A stretch of DNA of 64,000 nt from Faucicola sp041855445. GTDB taxonomy: Bacteria > Pseudomonadota > Gammaproteobacteria > Pseudomonadales > Moraxellaceae. This document shows positions 61,443-64,000 of this stretch, one piece after another; position 1 is the first letter of the stretch, and the number at the start of each line of letters is the position of its first letter. The stretch lies in the NCBI GenBank assembly GCA_041855445.1, contig JBHAEG010000048.1, positions 3,755-67,754 of the forward strand, given 5' to 3'. Both the position numbers and the translations under genes were made by a program. The notes under the pieces were generated by a model. It saw only the letters and a program-made list of their open reading frames with translations, was not told the DNA's origin and made no database searches.

Positions 61443-63044
61443 ATGACCGAACATTACTTTACCGAACAAACCAAAGCCCTAATTGACAGCTTAAAAACCA
61501 TTTGTGCCAACTATGGCTTGGGCAATGATGGCAATGAATTTAAAATCATTAGCCAAGTATTTTTGTATAAATTCTTAAATGACAAATACACTTATGAAGT
61601 CAAAAAAGCCCGTGAAAATTCGCCCGATGAAGACATTGAATTTATCAATATGGAAATTGAAGGAAAAACGGCGATTTTAAAACCTGAGCATACGATTGCT
61701 CAATTACACGCCCAGCAAAACAACCCTGATTTTGCCAAATTGTTTGATGATACCTTGGTGGATATTGCCACTCAAAATGCCGATGTATTTGTCGTGAAAA
61801 CCGAAGGCGGTACAAAAAAAGTGGTGCTGTTTGAAGGTATTAGCCAATATATCGCTGATGAAAACCGTCGTGATGATTTTTGTCGTGCGATTATTTCCAA
61901 ATTGACAAATTTTAGTTTTGAACAGATTTTCGTGCAAAAATTTGATTTTTTCGCTACGATTTTTGAATATCTGATTAAAGACTACAACAGCAATTCAGGC
62001 GGAAAATATGCCGAATATTACACGCCCCATGCAGTTGCACGAATTATGGCGGATATTTTGGTTCCCGAAAGTCAGCGTGGCACAATCCGCAGTGTTGATG
62101 TGTATGACCCGTCCGCAGGTTCGGGTACGCTTTTGATGAATGTCGCCCATGCGATTGGCGAAGATAAATGTATGATTTATACACAGGATATTTCGCAAAA
62201 ATCGTCTAATTTGTTGTGTTTGAATTTGATTTTAAATAATTTGGTGCATTCTTTAAATCATGTCATTCAAGGTAATACGATTTTGTCGCCTTATCACAAA
62301 GATGGTTCAGGACAGCTCAAGAAATTTGATTTTATTGTGTCTAATCCACCGTTTAAATTGGATTTTAGCGATTTTCGCGACCAACTAGACAGCAAAGAAA
62401 ATAACGAGCGTTTTTTTGCGGGTATTCCGAATGTGCCAAAAGCTAAAAAAGAAAGTATGGCGATTTATCAACTGTTTATTCAGCATATTTTGTTTAGCTT
62501 GAAAGAAAACGGTAAAGCGGCGATTGTATTGCCAACAGGTTTTATTACCGCTCAATCAGGGATTGATAAAAAAATCCGTGAGTATTTGATAGAAAATAAA
62601 ATACTGGCTGGTGTGGTGTCGATGCCGTCTAATATTTTTGCAACTACAGGCACTAATGTTTCCATTTTATTTGTGGATAAAAGCAATAAAGATAAAGTGG
62701 TACTGATAGATGCGTCTAATTTGGGCGAAAAAATCAAAGATGGCAAAAATCAAAAAACCGTTTTAACCCCCATTGAAGAACGCAAAATTTGCGATACGTT
62801 TACACAAAAACAGGCGGTTGAAGATTTTAGCGTGGTGGTGAGCTACGATGAAATTAAAGCGAAAAATTACAGCTTATCGGCTGGACAATATTTTGATGTG
62901 AAAATTGATTATGTGGCGATTTCTGCTGATGAATTTGAACAAAAAATGGCGGATTTTTCAACGAATTTAGATAGTCTATTTAAACAATCTTCAGAACTTG
63001 AAATGGAAATTAAAGAGAAGTTAGCCAGCTTGCAATTTAATTAA
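61443..63044 (+). CDS. hsdM: Type I restriction-modification methyltransferase subunit
   Basis: 533 aa N6-adenine methylase. N-terminal HsdM_N helical domain (~10-140), then SAM-binding motif I VYDPSAGSGTLLMNVAHAIG (~220-240) and catalytic motif IV SNPPF (~300). GGKYAEYYTPHAVARIMADI is the typical linker. It methylates the target together with HsdS. The start (61443) is 149 bp after the AlbA_2 gene, downstream of the repeats, so it may have its own regulation. Confidence 0.95.
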   Translation: MTEHYFTEQTKALIDSLKTICANYGLGNDGNEFKIISQVFLYKFLNDKYTYEVKKARENSPDEDIEFINMEIEGKTAILKPEHTIAQLHAQQNNPDFAKLFDDTLVDIATQNADVFVVKTEGGTKKVVLFEGISQYIADENRRDDFCRAIISKLTNFSFEQIFVQKFDFFATIFEYLIKDYNSNSGGKYAEYYTPHAVARIMADILVPESQRGTIRSVDVYDPSAGSGTLLMNVAHAIGEDKCMIYTQDISQKSSNLLCLNLILNNLVHSLNHVIQGNTILSPYHKDGSGQLKKFDFIVSNPPFKLDFSDFRDQLDSKENNERFFAGIPNVPKAKKESMAIYQLFIQHILFSLKENGKAAIVLPTGFITAQSGIDKKIREYLIENKILAGVVSMPSNIFATTGTNVSILFVDKSNKDKVVLIDASNLGEKIKDGKNQKTVLTPIEERKICDTFTQKQAVEDFSVVVSYDEIKAKNYSLSAGQYFDVKIDYVAISADEFEQKMADFSTNLDSLFKQSSELEMEIKEKLASLQFN

Positions 63045-63139
63045 TATTTATACTAGTTTAAATAAAACTTATCTGTTTGATATATTATCAACAGGCATTT
63101 TTTAACCATCTGATTTTTATTGTTAAGAGAAGATTTTTC

Positions 63140-63187
63140 TTGACTTCTGTTATTTATCTTTATTATAATAAGTTTAAATTTTTAAAC
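63140..63187 (+). promoter_or_regulatory. Promoter of the Old Yellow Enzyme gene with ArsR-type operator
   Basis: TTGACT (63140-63145) and TATAAT (63164-63169), 18 bp apart, are followed at the expected start site by GTTTAAATTTTTAAAC (63172-63187), identical to the repeat at the arsR promoter (55036-55051). The surrounding TAA/TATA bases are also similar. Confidence 0.85.
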
Positions 63188-63209
63188 TTATAAACATGAA
63201 AGGCTTTTT

Positions 63210-64000
63210 ATGTTATTTCAATCTTTTACGTTCCCAAATGGCAAAACTGCCAAAAACCGTTTTTTTAAATCGGCAATGGAAGAGCAACTTGCCAAACACA
63301 GCCAGCCAACAAACGAACTTGTCCGTCTATATGACACATGGGCAAAAGGGGGTACAGGTGTTTTGGTTACAGGTAATGTCATGGTCGCAGATAATGGCAA
63401 AGGCTCCATTAATGATGTGGTGTTATCGGACGAACGCAGTTTAGAGACACTAAAAGCATGGGCAAAGGCAGGCACGCAAAATGACACGTTGCTGATTATG
63501 CAAATCAACCATGCAGGCAAGCAATCTCCTAAAGTCATTAATCCTGTGCCTGTTGCTCCAAGTGCTGTGCCATTAAAAGGTATGGACGGTTTTATTAATC
63601 CGCCACGAGCATTGGCAGAAAATGAAATTGAAATGATTATTCGTCAATTCATTCATACTGCACAAATTGCAGATAAGGCAGGGTTTAGCGGTGTGCAAAT
63701 TCATGGGGCACATGGCTATTTAGTGAGTCAATTTTTATCACCCCATCACAATCAGCGTACCGATAAATGGGGCGGTAGCCTTGAAAATCGTATGCGGTTT
63801 TTAGTGGAAATTTATCAAGGCATTCGTGCAGTAGTGCGACCTGAATTTTTGGTCGGTCTTAAGCTTAATTCAGCCGATTTCCAAAAAGGCGGTTTTGATG
63901 AAACGGATAGTATTCAAGTCGTGCAAAAAATGTCGGAATTAGGCATTGATTTTATTGAAATTTCAGGCGGAAATTATGAAAGCCCAGAAATGTTATCCGC
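63210..64000 (+). CDS. Old Yellow Enzyme-family NADH:flavin oxidoreductase, N-terminal part
   Basis: 263 codons to the window edge. The start ATG 63210 follows AAAGG by 6 bp. The TIM-barrel OYE features are present: RFFKSAMEEQ, GTGVLVTGNVMV, QINHAGKQSP (Gln/His/Gly), IHGAHGYLVSQFLSPHHNQR (catalytic His/Asn site) and DKWGGSLENRMRF. Expected to bind FMN and reduce activated double bonds. The identical operator in its promoter points to control by the ArsR regulator at 55075. Confidence 0.93.
   Translation, partial: MLFQSFTFPNGKTAKNRFFKSAMEEQLAKHSQPTNELVRLYDTWAKGGTGVLVTGNVMVADNGKGSINDVVLSDERSLETLKAWAKAGTQNDTLLIMQINHAGKQSPKVINPVPVAPSAVPLKGMDGFINPPRALAENEIEMIIRQFIHTAQIADKAGFSGVQIHGAHGYLVSQFLSPHHNQRTDKWGGSLENRMRFLVEIYQGIRAVVRPEFLVGLKLNSADFQKGGFDETDSIQVVQKMSELGIDFIEISGGNYESPEMLS

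Overview
The window looks like a chromosomal segment of a low-GC member of the Moraxellaceae (Moraxella-like). This rests on the gene families and gene order (hisIE-tatABC, coaD-YfhL-type ferredoxin, rpmI-rplT-pheS-pheT-ihfA, an OmpA with a proline-rich hinge, a Hag/UspA-type trimeric autotransporter with an extended signal peptide) and on the strong A/T bias. The genus is an inference from gene content only.

Layout. 1-2474 (-): 5' two thirds or less of a trimeric autotransporter adhesin running off the left edge. 3006-4190 (+): an unrecognised 394-aa protein. 4255-5751 (-): a CmpX/MscS-like membrane protein. 6127-7704 (+): two tandem FkpA-type prolyl isomerases. 7850-10405 (+): a GbsR/MarR-type regulator followed by a DoxX-like/DUF2269/SDR cluster, with a shared candidate operator box. 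10463-15984: pdxJ, a FimT-like pseudopilin (-), ompA, typA, mscL. 16156-23777: corC, two tRNAs (-), ribH-nusB-thiL-pgpA-glmU-glmS, and the RNase P RNA (-). 23805-36411: a thioesterase/ferredoxin/coaD operon (-), smpB, YigZ, rsuA, the ihfA/pheT/pheS/rplT/rpmI block (-), then hisIE, tatABC and a UvrD-like helicase (+). 36479-38655 (-): a repeat-bearing membrane protein and lnt.

The most remarkable region is 38888-52456. A minus-strand operon encodes, in transcription order, a BRCT/alpha-helical-repeat protein (1075 aa), a WD40+HEAT-repeat giant (2168 aa), a winged-helix/SWIM zinc-finger protein (634 aa) and a retron-type reverse transcriptase (446 aa, with the NAxxH, YADD and VTG motifs). Upstream of the operon, on the OPPOSITE strand and about 12 kb from the reverse transcriptase, lies what reads as a complete retron non-coding RNA: a promoter, a1 repeat, TTAGC with the branching G, two msr hairpins, a long msd hairpin (20-bp perfect stem), a2 repeat and a Rho-independent terminator. 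From memory, the RT + WH-SWIM + ARM/HEAT combination corresponds to retron type XIII of the published classification; the BRCT component and the divergent distal ncRNA are, to my knowledge, little or not described.

52584-64000: gshA and dsbB, a frameshifted LysR remnant, an ArsR regulator, a type I restriction-modification locus in the order hsdR-hsdS-(AlbA_2/ATP-binding protein)-hsdM, then an Old Yellow Enzyme gene cut by the right edge. An identical 16-bp inverted repeat lies at the arsR promoter and at the Old Yellow Enzyme promoter 8 kb away, so the restriction cassette probably inserted between a repressor and its target gene. Thus two defence loci (retron and type I R-M) sit within 25 kb of one another, separated by two housekeeping genes.
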